Source: an uncultured Glaciecola sp. (GTDB lineage: Bacteria; Pseudomonadota; Gammaproteobacteria; Enterobacterales; Alteromonadaceae). From it: DNA of 64,000 nucleotides. Positions within the stretch are counted from its first letter, which is position 1. Each line of letters opens with the position of its first letter. Of this stretch, positions 47,280-55,807 are shown piece after piece. The stretch lies in NCBI RefSeq assembly GCF_937770335.1, contig NZ_CALJHY010000003.1, forward strand, positions 701,913-765,912. Direction: 5' to 3'. The position numbers and the translations under genes are program-made. Below the pieces are notes generated by a model that saw nothing but the letters and a program-made list of their open reading frames with translations, had not been told where the DNA came from and searched no databases.

Positions 47280-47597
47280 TTACTTTGAACCACCACCCAA
47301 ACAATTTGGGGAATCTGGAGAAAGACCATTTTTCTTGTTCCATTCTTCTGGCGTATATGTGTGTTGAGCCAACGCATGCACTGGTCCGGCTAATTCTTCA
47401 GACAATAATTGATTCACTAACCGCTGTCGTTGAATCAACCGTTTACCTTCGAAATCACTCGAAACAATAGTCACTTTAAAATGAGTTTCAGAGTTGACCG
47501 GAACACTATGCATGTGGCTTTCATTTAATACTTCCAAATATGAAATTTGAAATTTTTTGGTTAGTTTATCGATAATACCTTGCTCTACTGTCATCAT
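47280..47597 (-). CDS. bolA: BolA-family protein
   Basis: 105 residues. The family core LEVLNESHMHSVPVNSETHFKVTIVSSDFEGKRLIQRQRLVNQLL includes the conserved His residues that, with a monothiol glutaredoxin, bind Fe-S clusters. The tail ALAQHTYTPEEW is typical of BolA itself rather than IbaG. It links to morphology and iron homeostasis. Two adjacent ATG codons (47597, 47594) follow an AGAGAG ribosome site. The gap of 133 bases to the next gene contains one repeat copy. Confidence 0.92.
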   Translation of the reverse strand: MMTVEQGIIDKLTKKFQISYLEVLNESHMHSVPVNSETHFKVTIVSSDFEGKRLIQRQRLVNQLLSEELAGPVHALAQHTYTPEEWNKKNGLSPDSPNCLGGGSK

Positions 47598-47672
47598 TTC
47601 TCTCTATTTAATGTCGTCGTTCGCATTTAGCTGCATTCTAAAATTGATACGTCGTTAGCGCAACAAGTGTGA

Positions 47673-47690
47673 AAACAAGACACACCTCTT
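47673..47690 (+). repeat. Single copy of the GACACACCT repeat, forward
   Basis: AAACAAGACACACCTCTT lies between the alkB-like gene end and bolA start. Both flanking genes are on the minus strand. Confidence 0.88.
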
Positions 47691-47730
47691 AAGGCTAAAA
47701 TTTGCCCACCCAAGGAAGAAAATAATCTTA

Positions 47731-48339
47731 CTACTGAAGAATTTGTCTAAAAGTAAAATTAATCCGCGGCTCAATCCGTTTTTTCGTCTTCACGATCCCA
47801 TGTTGCCAATATTTTTGAGTTTTACCACTCATAATCAATAAAGAGCCATGCTCCAATGGCAACCTAAATTTGTCACCATTTACTTTATGCTTGAAATCAA
47901 AATTTCTTACTTCCCCCAGAGAAACAGAAGCTATGATCGGCTCAGTACCTAATTCAGGTTCATCATCAGAGTGCATCCCCATGCTATCTTGACCATGTCT
48001 ATATAAATTTGCGAGAACTGAATTAAATCTGGTGCCACATTGACGCTCACATCTAGCTTTCAATGTGTGCAGATCATCATGCCAAGGAATTGGAGGCATA
48101 GTGACTCCCGAATACTCATAGTTAGTTCCTGCGTCTCCATACCAAGCTTGTAAACGAGGGATCTTTATCTTTTTACCAAAAATTTTTATTTCCCCCTCAC
48201 TCCAATCCAATTCGCGCTGAAAAAGATATAACAACGAATCTGCTGTTTCATTATCGAGCCAATTCGCTAAATATTGTACCTTTGCATCAGCCAAGGGTAG
48301 ACTCTGCAAATTAGGATTGGAAAAAAGACATTGCTGCAT
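47731..48339 (-). CDS. AlkB-like 2-oxoglutarate/Fe(II) dioxygenase
   Basis: 202 residues. The iron ligands are seen as His-x-Asp in MGMHSDDEPELG (near 127) and a later His in KYWQHGIVKTKKR (near 183). The 2-oxoglutarate Arg is in RIEPRINFTFR. The front has LQAWYGDAGTNYEYSGVTMPPIPWHDDL. These are features of the AlkB/ALKBH2-3 class, which repairs methylated bases by oxidative demethylation. It is divergent from rlmG with almost no spacer. Confidence 0.9.
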   Translation of the reverse strand: MQQCLFSNPNLQSLPLADAKVQYLANWLDNETADSLLYLFQRELDWSEGEIKIFGKKIKIPRLQAWYGDAGTNYEYSGVTMPPIPWHDDLHTLKARCERQCGTRFNSVLANLYRHGQDSMGMHSDDEPELGTEPIIASVSLGEVRNFDFKHKVNGDKFRLPLEHGSLLIMSGKTQKYWQHGIVKTKKRIEPRINFTFRQILQ

Positions 48340-48391
48340 AAAACCTCAAAATTGGGTTAAGTTGCTCAAGGTCAACAAAACGAGTAATTCA

Positions 48392-49564
48392 ATGAACACA
48401 CACTTTACTGCATTTGAGCGCAGTTTACATTTAGAACGTTACCCCGCGAAATATCAGCATGTGAGTCTTCAAGCATGGGATGGGGCCGATGAATATATTA
48501 TTGAACATGTAGAGAATTGCTCATTATTAGCAGATGTTTCAAACAAAGACACACCTCTTGTTATAATTAATGATGATTTTGGTGCCTTGACGTGTTGGTT
48601 TAACCATAAAAAACCAGTATTCATTTCCGATTCATGGATTTCGCATAAAAGTGTTATGACCAATCTTATGATAAATGGGTTAGACCCCGAAAATGTAGAA
48701 TTCTGTGATGCACTTACTGACCTCACTAACGTTATTACTACCAAAGCAAAAGTAGTACTAATTAAAATTCCACGCTCACTTGCTTTGTTGGAACAACAGC
48801 TCATCACACTTCAGTCTGTTTTGGATGCAAATACAACAATTATTGCAGCTGGAAAAGTAAAGACAGTGCAAAACTCTGTTTTAAAATTATTCGAAAAGTA
48901 CATTGGTACAACGACGACATCTTTGGCAAAAAAGAAAGCCAGACTCATTTTTTCTAAATATGAGGATATCAAGACAGCAACGTCTCCCTACCCTACAATT
49001 GTGTCTGACCCATTAATTCCATTCACTCTCAGCAATCATGCAAATGTTTTTTGTCGTGAGCATTTAGATATTGGTGCAAGAATATTGTTGAAAAATCTAC
49101 CTAATGCACTCAATAAAAACGTTATTGATTTGGGGTGTGGTAATGGCGTAATAGGTGTGTCTATTTTAGATCAGAACAAGACTGCTCATGTGACTTTTGT
49201 CGACGAATCTTTTATGGCTGTTGAGTCTGCAAGACAAAACGTCATTAATCACATCGGTAGTGAAAGTCGAGCAACCTTTATCGTGAGTAATTGCTTGGAA
49301 GAGCTGTTGAAAGTTGGATCGCCGAATTACGATATTGTATTGTGTAACCCTCCTTTTCATCAACAAAACACGATTACGGATCACGTTGCATATCAAATGT
49401 TCACCGATGCAAAAAAAGCACTAAAACATGGTGGTGAATTGAGAATTGTAGGTAATCGCCATTTAGATTACCCAATTAAATTGAAGAAACTGTTTGGTGG
49501 GTATGAAGTTATTGATAGTAATAAGAAGTTCAGCATTTTATCAACCTACAAAGCGAAGCAATAA
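48392..49564 (+). CDS. rlmG: 23S rRNA (guanine-1835-N2) methyltransferase RlmG
   Basis: 390 residues from the ATG at 48392; the frame is open to 48317, overlapping the alkB-like start. An N-terminal degenerate methyltransferase half is followed by the catalytic half with VIDLGCGNGVIGVSIL (near 246-261) and the N-methylation motif CNPPFHQ (near 316). The end KHGGELRIVGNRHLDYPIKLKKLFG is typical. It methylates G1835 of 23S rRNA. One GACACACCT copy is in the N-terminal half, reading Asn-Lys-Asp-Thr-Pro, and an antisense core lies at 49153. Confidence 0.92.
   Translation: MNTHFTAFERSLHLERYPAKYQHVSLQAWDGADEYIIEHVENCSLLADVSNKDTPLVIINDDFGALTCWFNHKKPVFISDSWISHKSVMTNLMINGLDPENVEFCDALTDLTNVITTKAKVVLIKIPRSLALLEQQLITLQSVLDANTTIIAAGKVKTVQNSVLKLFEKYIGTTTTSLAKKKARLIFSKYEDIKTATSPYPTIVSDPLIPFTLSNHANVFCREHLDIGARILLKNLPNALNKNVIDLGCGNGVIGVSILDQNKTAHVTFVDESFMAVESARQNVINHIGSESRATFIVSNCLEELLKVGSPNYDIVLCNPPFHQQNTITDHVAYQMFTDAKKALKHGGELRIVGNRHLDYPIKLKKLFGGYEVIDSNKKFSILSTYKAKQ
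48545..48556 (+). repeat. GACACACCT core inside rlmG
   Basis: AAAGACACACCT on the coding strand is read AAA GAC ACA CCT (Lys-Asp-Thr-Pro). Same strand and frame as the other five in-gene copies of this class. Confidence 0.85.
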
Positions 49565-49565
49565 A

Positions 49566-50177
49566 ATGGCAAAATCGATATTTTTAGTTTTCATGCTCAC
49601 GATTTTGAGTTTTAGCGCAACAGCAAACACACAAAGACAACCCGGCGAGAATATTCAAAAAGATAATTATTATCCATTAGTCATGCTTGAAACTAGCTTG
49701 GGTAATATAGTGATTGAGTTAAATAGAAGAAAAGCACCCGCTACCGTAAATAACTTCTTAAGCTATGTTAAAAGAGGTGAATATAATAACACGTTATTTC
49801 ATCGCGTTATTCCTAATTATATTATACAAGGCGGGGGTTATGGCCCAGAATATCAAGAAAAGAAAGCTAATCGTTCGATTATTAATGAATCTGGAAATGG
49901 ACTGAAAAATGACTTACACAGCATTGCTATGGCAAGAGAAGATGCCCCCCATTCAGCCAAACGCCAATTCTTTTTTAATATGAAAGATAATAACAATTTA
50001 GATCCCGGGAAAACGTGGGGCTACACCGTTTTCGGTAGTGTAGTTGAAGGCACTGATGTGCTTGATAAGGTTGCTTTAGTTGAGACTGAATATAAGGCAA
50101 TTATTCGTTTTCAAGATGCGCCGAGAGAAAATATACTTTTAATAACAGCCACCGTGCTACCAGAGCCTCAGTATTAA
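49566..50177 (+). CDS. Exported cyclophilin-type peptidyl-prolyl isomerase
   Basis: 203 residues from the ATG one base after the rlmG stop. The signal peptide is about 20 residues (ILSFSATANT). The cyclophilin fold has LFHRVIPNYIIQGGGY, the catalytic Arg in FHRV, and ARxxxPHSAxRQFFFNMKDN. It speeds prolyl isomerisation in the periplasm, as PpiA does. Several residues of the core are atypical, so activity may be altered. Translation is probably coupled to rlmG. Confidence 0.9.
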   Translation: MAKSIFLVFMLTILSFSATANTQRQPGENIQKDNYYPLVMLETSLGNIVIELNRRKAPATVNNFLSYVKRGEYNNTLFHRVIPNYIIQGGGYGPEYQEKKANRSIINESGNGLKNDLHSIAMAREDAPHSAKRQFFFNMKDNNNLDPGKTWGYTVFGSVVEGTDVLDKVALVETEYKAIIRFQDAPRENILLITATVLPEPQY

Positions 50178-50294
50178 ATTATCGATCACATGCGCTACTA
50201 ATCAAAGCTTAGCTTAATACTTTATTCTTAAACTGAATATGTAAATTCGATTTACCTGTCTATACTAGGCACTCAGTTAAGAAAAAGGAAAGTT

Positions 50295-51935
50295 ATGAAA
50301 GCATCTGATTTAATGGTAAAGGCGCTTGAAGCAGAGGGCGTTGAGTATATATTTGGTATACCGGGCGAAGAAAACCTCGATTTATTAGAATCCTTACGTA
50401 ATTCATCCATCAAACTTATTTTAACCCGCCACGAACAAGGTGCTGGTTTTATGGCTGCCACCTACGGTCGCTTGACTGGCAAGGTCGGTGTTTGTTTATC
50501 AACATTAGGACCGGGCGCAACTAATTTAGTAACCCCCGCTGCTTACGCACAACTCGGTGCGATGCCAATGCTAATGATAACAGGCCAGAAACCAATAAAG
50601 ACCAGTAAACAAGGCCGATTTCAAGTCATTGATGTTGTCGATATGATGCGCCCTATTACAAAGTATACAACACAGGTTGTTAGCGGAGATCGAATACCAT
50701 CGGTCGTGAGAGAAGCTTTTCGACTTGCATCGGAGGAGCGGCCTGGAGCCGTTCATATTGAACTACCTGAAGACATCGCCGATGAATCTACTAGCGCGAA
50801 ATTATTGAAGCCTAGCGTAGCTAGAAGACCTATTGCAGAATATAAAGCAATTAGTCTTGCCGTTGATATGATTGAAAAAGCAAAATCACCCGTGCTATTA
50901 ATAGGCGCTGGAGCAAATCGTAAGCTTACCGCTAAAATGCTACAAGAATTTGTCGATAAAACGGGTATCCCGTACATTACAACTCAAATGGGTAAAGGAG
51001 TACTCGATGAGAGTGGAAAGCTGTTTATGGGTAATACAGCCTTGTCATCTGGTGATTTTGTCCATCGCGTTATAGATAGAGCTGATTTAATTATCAATGT
51101 TGGACATGATGTGGTTGAAAAACCCCCTTTCTTTATGGAAGACGATGATCAAAAAGTCATTCATATTAATTTTGATTCGGCTGCCGTTGACCCTGTCTAT
51201 TTCCCACAATTAGAAGTCATTGGTGATATAGCTAATAGTATTTGGCAAATTAAAGAAAAAATTAAACCGCAAAATAGCTGGACGCTAGACTTTTATAGAG
51301 ATGTTCACGATGCCTACATAGCACATAGAAAGGCTTCTGAAGATGATAATCGCTTCCCTATATTACCTGAACGTTTTGTTCGAGAGATCCGAAAAGCAAT
51401 GCCCAAAGACGGGATCGTTACATTAGATAACGGTATTTATAAAATTTGGTTTGCTCGAAATTATCCTGCCTACTTGCCGAACACCGTTTTACTCGACAAT
51501 GCATTGGCAACCATGGGGGCTGGTCTCCCTTCGGCCATAGCAGCAAAACTAGTCCACCCAGAAAAAGCGGTTATCACTGTTTGTGGCGACGGTGGCTTTA
51601 TGATGAACAGCCAAGAGCTAGAAACCGCAGTAAGACTAAACCTGCATATTGTAGTGATCATTTTGCGTGATGATGCTTATGGAATGATTAAGTGGAAACA
51701 GTCAAACATGAAATTTGAAAACTACGGGTTAGACTATGGCAATCCTGATTTCGTTAAATATGTAGAATCATATGGCGGCAAAGGTTGGCGAATTGGGGCT
51801 ACAGAAGAGCTCCTACCAACCTTACAAAATTGCCTCGCCGATCCTGCAGTTCATCTAATTGATGTGCCTGTTGATTATAGTTTGAATGATGAAACATTAA
51901 ACACCACAATTCGAGAGCTTAGTGCGAAGCTGTAA
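50295..51935 (+). CDS. Acetolactate-synthase-like thiamine diphosphate enzyme
   Basis: 546 residues with the three domains of the family: an N-terminal one with EEGVEYIFGIPGEENLDLL-type sequence and the catalytic Glu in RHEQGAGFMA (near 49), a central domain, and a C-terminal TPP site with GDGGFMMNSQELETAVRLNL (near 433). The anabolic enzyme needs a small subunit; none is here. Position before an aldehyde dehydrogenase suggests a catabolic or related decarboxylase or carboligase role. The product cannot be fixed from sequence. Confidence 0.85.
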   Translation: MKASDLMVKALEAEGVEYIFGIPGEENLDLLESLRNSSIKLILTRHEQGAGFMAATYGRLTGKVGVCLSTLGPGATNLVTPAAYAQLGAMPMLMITGQKPIKTSKQGRFQVIDVVDMMRPITKYTTQVVSGDRIPSVVREAFRLASEERPGAVHIELPEDIADESTSAKLLKPSVARRPIAEYKAISLAVDMIEKAKSPVLLIGAGANRKLTAKMLQEFVDKTGIPYITTQMGKGVLDESGKLFMGNTALSSGDFVHRVIDRADLIINVGHDVVEKPPFFMEDDDQKVIHINFDSAAVDPVYFPQLEVIGDIANSIWQIKEKIKPQNSWTLDFYRDVHDAYIAHRKASEDDNRFPILPERFVREIRKAMPKDGIVTLDNGIYKIWFARNYPAYLPNTVLLDNALATMGAGLPSAIAAKLVHPEKAVITVCGDGGFMMNSQELETAVRLNLHIVVIILRDDAYGMIKWKQSNMKFENYGLDYGNPDFVKYVESYGGKGWRIGATEELLPTLQNCLADPAVHLIDVPVDYSLNDETLNTTIRELSAKL

Positions 51936-51953
51936 TCCCCAAAATTTAAGCTG

Positions 51954-51992
51954 AATAAAGACACACCTATTTCACAATAGGGTGTGTCTTTA
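51954..51992. repeat. Imperfect inverted pair of the GACACACCT repeat between two co-directional genes
   Basis: AATAAAGACACACCTATTT faces AATAGGGTGTGTCTTTAT. The right arm has one additional G, so its core is GACACACCC. The hairpin ends 16 bases before the aldehyde dehydrogenase start, right at its AAAGGA ribosome site. Confidence 0.92.
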
Positions 51993-52008
51993 TAAAAGGA
52001 CAATAACA

Positions 52009-53445
52009 ATGACGAAGCTAGCAAAACAATATCCATACTTCCTGGCAAACAAAGCTATTTTTGCCAATCAACATCTTGAAGTAACTAATAAATATACTGG
52101 AGAAGTAGCGACTAAGGTTGCAATGGCTGATGCAGAAACCATTGATAAAGCGATTGATGCGGCGGAGAAAAGCCAGAAAATACTGAACAAAATGCCGGCT
52201 TACAAACGTCAGCAGATATTAGAACACTGCGTAACAAGATTCAGAGAGCGATTTGATGAACTTGCATACGCATTGTGTATTGAAGCTGGCAAGCCCATAA
52301 AGGATTCCCGAGGTGAAGTTACGAGACTAATAGATACCTTCAAAATCGCTGCAGAAGAATCAGTGCGTATTAACGGAGAGGTAATGAATTTAGAAATTAC
52401 CGAAAGAGCAAAAGGGTATCAAGGGCAATATAAGAAAGTACCAATTGGTCCATGCTCCTTCATATCTCCGTTCAATTTTCCATTAAACTTAGCTGCCCAT
52501 AAAATAGCTCCTGCTATAGCGGCAGGGTGCTCTTTTGTATTGAAGCCCGCAAGTAGAACTCCTGTCGGGGCCCTAATTATCGGTGAGATCCTCGCTGAGA
52601 CCGATCTGCCTGAAGGTGCTTTTTCAATATTACCCTGCAGCAGAGATGCTGCTGACCTTTTTACAACTGACGATCGCTTCAAACTTCTAAGCTTCACCGG
52701 TTCACCTACCGTCGGTTGGGAGTTAAAAGCCAAGGCAGGTAAAAAGCCGGTAATACTAGAGCTGGGTGGTAACGCTGGTTGTATAGTCGATCATGATACT
52801 GATATTAAGGATGCTGTTGAACGCATCGTTTTTGGTGCTTATTATCAATCAGGACAAAGTTGTATTAGTGTCCAACGTATTTTTATTCATGAATCTATTT
52901 ATGAAAAATTTAAAGCTGCATACACAGAAAAGGTCAAAAATTTGGTTCATGGAGATCCACTGAATGAGGATACGTTCATTGGCCCAATGATCTCTGAGTC
53001 AGAAGCTAAACGTCTGGAAGACTGGATCAAAAGTGCGGTTAACGCGGGTGCTAAATTACTCTGTGGAGGTTCTAGGGACGGATTAATGTTGCAAGCTACA
53101 TTGCTTGAAGATGTGCCAACGAACTGTGAAATTAATACAGAAGAAGCATTTGGACCTGTTTCAACAATCGCACCTTTCTCTGATTTCGATGAAGCATTGA
53201 AGTTAGTCAATGACAGTCAATTTGGTTTGCAAGCCGGCGTTTTTACCAGAGATATTTATAAGGCCCATAGAGCTTGGGATGAGTTAGATGTTGGCGGTGT
53301 CGTTATCGGTGATGTACCCAGTTGGCGTGTCGACAATATGCCATACGGGGGAGTGAAAGAGTCAGGACTAGGTCGTGAGGGAGTAAAGTTTGCAATAGAA
53401 GACATGACTGAAATTAGGTTAATGGTGTTACGAACCCCACAATGA
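52009..53445 (+). CDS. NAD(P)-dependent aldehyde dehydrogenase
   Basis: 478 residues from the ATG at 52009, with AAAGGA 7 bases upstream; the longer frame from a GTG at 51982 begins inside the repeat. The cofactor region has FSPFNFPLN-like SPFNFPLNLAAHKIAPAIAAG, LSFTGSPTVGWELKAKAG, the catalytic Glu in LELGGNAG and catalytic Cys in QSGQSCISVQR (near 284). It oxidises an aldehyde to the acid. With the upstream TPP enzyme it may handle a short 2-oxo-acid breakdown route. Substrate unknown. Confidence 0.9.
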   Translation: MTKLAKQYPYFLANKAIFANQHLEVTNKYTGEVATKVAMADAETIDKAIDAAEKSQKILNKMPAYKRQQILEHCVTRFRERFDELAYALCIEAGKPIKDSRGEVTRLIDTFKIAAEESVRINGEVMNLEITERAKGYQGQYKKVPIGPCSFISPFNFPLNLAAHKIAPAIAAGCSFVLKPASRTPVGALIIGEILAETDLPEGAFSILPCSRDAADLFTTDDRFKLLSFTGSPTVGWELKAKAGKKPVILELGGNAGCIVDHDTDIKDAVERIVFGAYYQSGQSCISVQRIFIHESIYEKFKAAYTEKVKNLVHGDPLNEDTFIGPMISESEAKRLEDWIKSAVNAGAKLLCGGSRDGLMLQATLLEDVPTNCEINTEEAFGPVSTIAPFSDFDEALKLVNDSQFGLQAGVFTRDIYKAHRAWDELDVGGVVIGDVPSWRVDNMPYGGVKESGLGREGVKFAIEDMTEIRLMVLRTPQ

Positions 53446-53476
53446 TTATCTAGCTGCTATTTTTGTTCATATAGCC

Positions 53477-53514
53477 AAAAACAAGACACACCTATTTAGG
53501 TCTGTCTTGTTTTT
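53477..53514. repeat. Inverted pair of the GACACACCT repeat acting as terminator
   Basis: 17-base arms (AAAAACAAGACACACCT and AGGTCTGTCTTGTTTTT) match at 16 positions over a 4-base loop and have a T-run on the plus side. It sits between two convergent genes and looks like a working intrinsic terminator. The right arm carries one changed base in the core. Confidence 0.9.
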
Positions 53515-53520
53515 TCTATG

Positions 53521-54072
53521 TTAAACGGGCGATAAATTATCATTCCCGCAGGCCTCATAGAGTAAAACATCACTAGACTCTTCATTATTTTTTATAAGCC
53601 CTCCAAGTGATTTAAAACCTAACTGGTCTAGTAACGAGATAGATCTTCCGTTTTCTTTGGAGACTGTAGCGTAAAGCTTATCAACATTTAACTCATTGAA
53701 AGCGTAATCTTTAAAAAACAAAGCCGCCTCTATTGCATACCCAAACCCTCGATATTTTTTAGCAAAAGCATACCCAATATCGATCGAATCAAGGTAATCC
53801 CGCTTAAGTAAACCGCAAACGCCTATAGGTGTGTCTTTGTTTTTTACTTTTTCAAATAAGTCGTTACCCCGCATACAACAAATTTTTAATCCAAGTCTCT
53901 CGTCATGATGCTCTGCATTTATACTTTCAACGATGAAACGAACAGCATCTTGTAAACTATTTACTTTTCTATCACCAATATATTCTAACCAATCTGGTTC
54001 ATTGACTAAACTATAGATGAACTCTGCATCTGACTCATATGCCTTTCTAAAACATAATCTTTGACTTTTCAT
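53521..54072 (-). CDS. GNAT acetyltransferase, RimJ/RimL type
   Basis: 183 residues of the RimJ/RimL-like group. The start RLCFRKAYESDAEFIYSLVNEPDWLEYIG and the acetyl-CoA motif IGYAFAKKYRGFGYAIEAALFFKDYAF are typical. The late LDQLGFKSLGG is motif B. The acceptor is unknown; protein N-termini, antibiotics and others are possible. It overlaps the GGCT-like gene by 4 bases. A GACACACCT copy is read Asn-Lys-Asp-Thr-Pro near residue 80. Confidence 0.88.
   Translation of the reverse strand: MKSQRLCFRKAYESDAEFIYSLVNEPDWLEYIGDRKVNSLQDAVRFIVESINAEHHDERLGLKICCMRGNDLFEKVKNKDTPIGVCGLLKRDYLDSIDIGYAFAKKYRGFGYAIEAALFFKDYAFNELNVDKLYATVSKENGRSISLLDQLGFKSLGGLIKNNEESSDVLLYEACGNDNLSPV
53827..53838 (-). repeat. 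GACACACCT core inside the GNAT gene
   Basis: On the coding strand AAAGACACACCT is read Lys-Asp-Thr-Pro, preceded by Asn. Confidence 0.85.
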
Positions 54073-54731
54073 GATGATATATGTCGCTTTTGTATATCAT
54101 CGAACATTTCATAGTCAGATACACATATTGTGGCAGCCCTAGGATACTTTGGCTTTAAGCGGTCATTTAATTTAAAAACCTCAGGCCAGTGCTTTGTGGT
54201 CTTAATAAATCGTCTGGCCTCATCCACTCCACCGACCTCTAAACATCCTTTTAGACATGTATCAATATAACTAGCATTTACGGGAAATTCTTTGCTCGGC
54301 AGTTCTTTTTGAAGCGTTTCGCAAACGTATATAGTGTGCTGGGATAGAACCTCTAACATCGATAAGTTTATCGCTACGCCGAAATCTAATTTATCTAACA
54401 TGAGCTTTGAAAATCGATAATCCTGCTCTCGTTGAAGGAGTTTTTCATCGATATTTGTATAGAAAGCGTGCCCATTAAAACTGCTCGAGCTATTTTGATA
54501 GGCTCCAACATAAGTTTGCTTTTCATCGTCAGACTTCGTGACCCAAGCTCTCTCCCATCCATTTACAATAACTGGAAGCGGAAGTGACTTTATGTTGCTA
54601 TGCTTGTCTCGGCTTTGTTTGCTCAGCAGGCTTCCGTAACCGACCACAATATGAGGTGTGTCTGTGTCTGCAAGTTTTTTAGCATTGGCAAGTTGTTCAA
54701 ACCAAACGTCAATATTGCCTTCACTTTTCAT
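54069..54731 (-). CDS. Gamma-glutamylcyclotransferase-like protein
   Basis: 220 residues. The GGCT-like fold begins with IVVGYGSLLSKQSRD (YGSLL substrate loop, near residue 31). An expected acidic residue region appears in ATAYxNS-like VGAYQNSSSSFNGHAFYTNIDEKLLQREQDY. Such proteins cleave gamma-glutamyl amines or are of unknown role. Upstream in the protein is a variant of the repeat read Asp-Thr-Asp-Thr-Pro. It overlaps the GNAT gene and follows epmA by 29 bases. Confidence 0.75.
   Translation of the reverse strand: MKSEGNIDVWFEQLANAKKLADTDTPHIVVGYGSLLSKQSRDKHSNIKSLPLPVIVNGWERAWVTKSDDEKQTYVGAYQNSSSSFNGHAFYTNIDEKLLQREQDYRFSKLMLDKLDFGVAINLSMLEVLSQHTIYVCETLQKELPSKEFPVNASYIDTCLKGCLEVGGVDEARRFIKTTKHWPEVFKLNDRLKPKYPRAATICVSDYEMFDDIQKRHISS
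54654..54665 (-). repeat. GACACACCT core inside the GGCT-like gene
   Basis: On the coding strand ACAGACACACCT is read Thr-Asp-Thr-Pro. Core and frame are the same as in the other in-gene copies. Confidence 0.8.
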
Positions 54732-54760
54732 CTTTACTCTCTTTACTAACTAGTAATCAT

Positions 54761-55759
54761 CTAAAGGGATGCAAAATCGAAACTTAAGACTTCACTTATA
54801 TGCCTTTTGCCAAGCGCTAACATTAAAAGGCGATCAATTCCGAGCGCCACTCCCGAACATTTTGGTAAGCCAGCTTTTAATGCATTGAGAAACTTTACAT
54901 CTTCAGCTTTTACGTCCAAACCACATTCTTTCCTTTGTTTGTTGTCCAAAATAAATCGGGTCTTTTGTTCATCAGCATCGTTAAGCTCTTCAAAGCCATT
55001 GGCCAGCTCAATACCTTTATAATAAAACTCAAACCGGAGCGATAACCATGGGTCAGATGGATCAATTTTAGCCAACGACGCCTGACTAGCTGGAAATTTC
55101 ATCACGGCAATCGGTCGCTCTAAACCGATTTCTCTTTCAATTTTTTCACAAAACAAAAGTTGTAAAAGCATGTCTCTATCAAATTGGGAAAGCTTATCCT
55201 TGAAATACAAAGGCACTATATTTTCATAGCCAAATTTTTTACATAGCGTCACAATTTTTAAGTCCGTGTCGCTTTTCACGTCTAAATCTAGGTGCCTGAC
55301 AAACAATTCACGATAAGTCATTTTTTCGCAAGCAGGTGTGTCTAAGACGAGTCTTAAGAGCATATCTACATCCTCAATCAACTCATCCATTGAAAAACCC
55401 AATCGGTACCATTCAAGCATCGTAAACTCTGGATTGTGGCATCGGCCCACTTCATCGTCTCGATAACATTTTGTAATTTGGTAAATACTAGGAAAACCAG
55501 CACATAACATACGTTTCATGTAGTACTCGGGAGAAGTTTGTAAAAAGAGGTGTGTTTTTTTAACCGAGTGTGGATTTGTATGCACCGTTCTCATCGCCTC
55601 TAAATGAACATCAGTGATAGTTGACGGTGAAATAGTTGGTGTTTCAACTTCTAACACCTTTTCAGTCGCAAAGTATTGTCTGATTTCAGTTAGAATTTGA
55701 GCTCTTTTAACAAGGCTTTCGACTGACCCTGAAGGTTGCCATTCGTTTGAGATATTCAT
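54761..55759 (-). CDS. epmA: EF-P lysine ligase EpmA (GenX/PoxA)
   Basis: 332 residues, a class II lysyl-tRNA-synthetase core without the tRNA-binding domain. Motifs are HNPEFTMLEWYR (motif 2), GIELANGFEELNDADEQ and GVALGIDRLLMLALG (motif 3). It attaches beta-lysine to EF-P. A copy of the repeat core is at Leu-Asp-Thr-Pro, where E. coli has Leu-Asp-Cys-Pro with no gap, so the motif arose by substitution. A second variant, AAAACACACCTC (55548-55559), is in another frame. It lies 48 bases downstream of efp. Confidence 0.95.
   Translation of the reverse strand: MNISNEWQPSGSVESLVKRAQILTEIRQYFATEKVLEVETPTISPSTITDVHLEAMRTVHTNPHSVKKTHLFLQTSPEYYMKRMLCAGFPSIYQITKCYRDDEVGRCHNPEFTMLEWYRLGFSMDELIEDVDMLLRLVLDTPACEKMTYRELFVRHLDLDVKSDTDLKIVTLCKKFGYENIVPLYFKDKLSQFDRDMLLQLLFCEKIEREIGLERPIAVMKFPASQASLAKIDPSDPWLSLRFEFYYKGIELANGFEELNDADEQKTRFILDNKQRKECGLDVKAEDVKFLNALKAGLPKCSGVALGIDRLLMLALGKRHISEVLSFDFASL
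55334..55345 (-). repeat. GACACACCT core inside epmA
   Basis: On the coding strand TTAGACACACCT is read Leu-Asp-Thr-Pro, aligned without gap to Leu-Asp-Cys-Pro of E. coli EpmA. Confidence 0.85.
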
Positions 55760-55768
55760 TAGAAAATA

Positions 55769-55800
55769 AAAGAGGTTAGTGCTTTTAGCACAACCTCTTT
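55769..55800 (-). terminator. Terminator between efp and epmA
   Basis: AAAGAGGTT and AACCTCTTT pair, with an inner GTGC/GCAC stem. On the minus strand a TTTATTTT tail follows. It lies 8 bases beyond efp and would keep efp expression high relative to epmA. Confidence 0.85.
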
Positions 55801-55807
55801 AGCTATC

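Noticed and set aside
51982..52008. Upstream GTG start for the aldehyde dehydrogenase
   Set aside because: It begins within the repeat arm, adds nine residues outside the family, and has no ribosome site; the ATG at 52009 has one.
55548..55559. AAAACACACCTC in epmA as a further in-gene repeat
   Set aside because: It lacks the G of the core and is in a different frame (Lys-Thr-His-Leu), so it was not counted.
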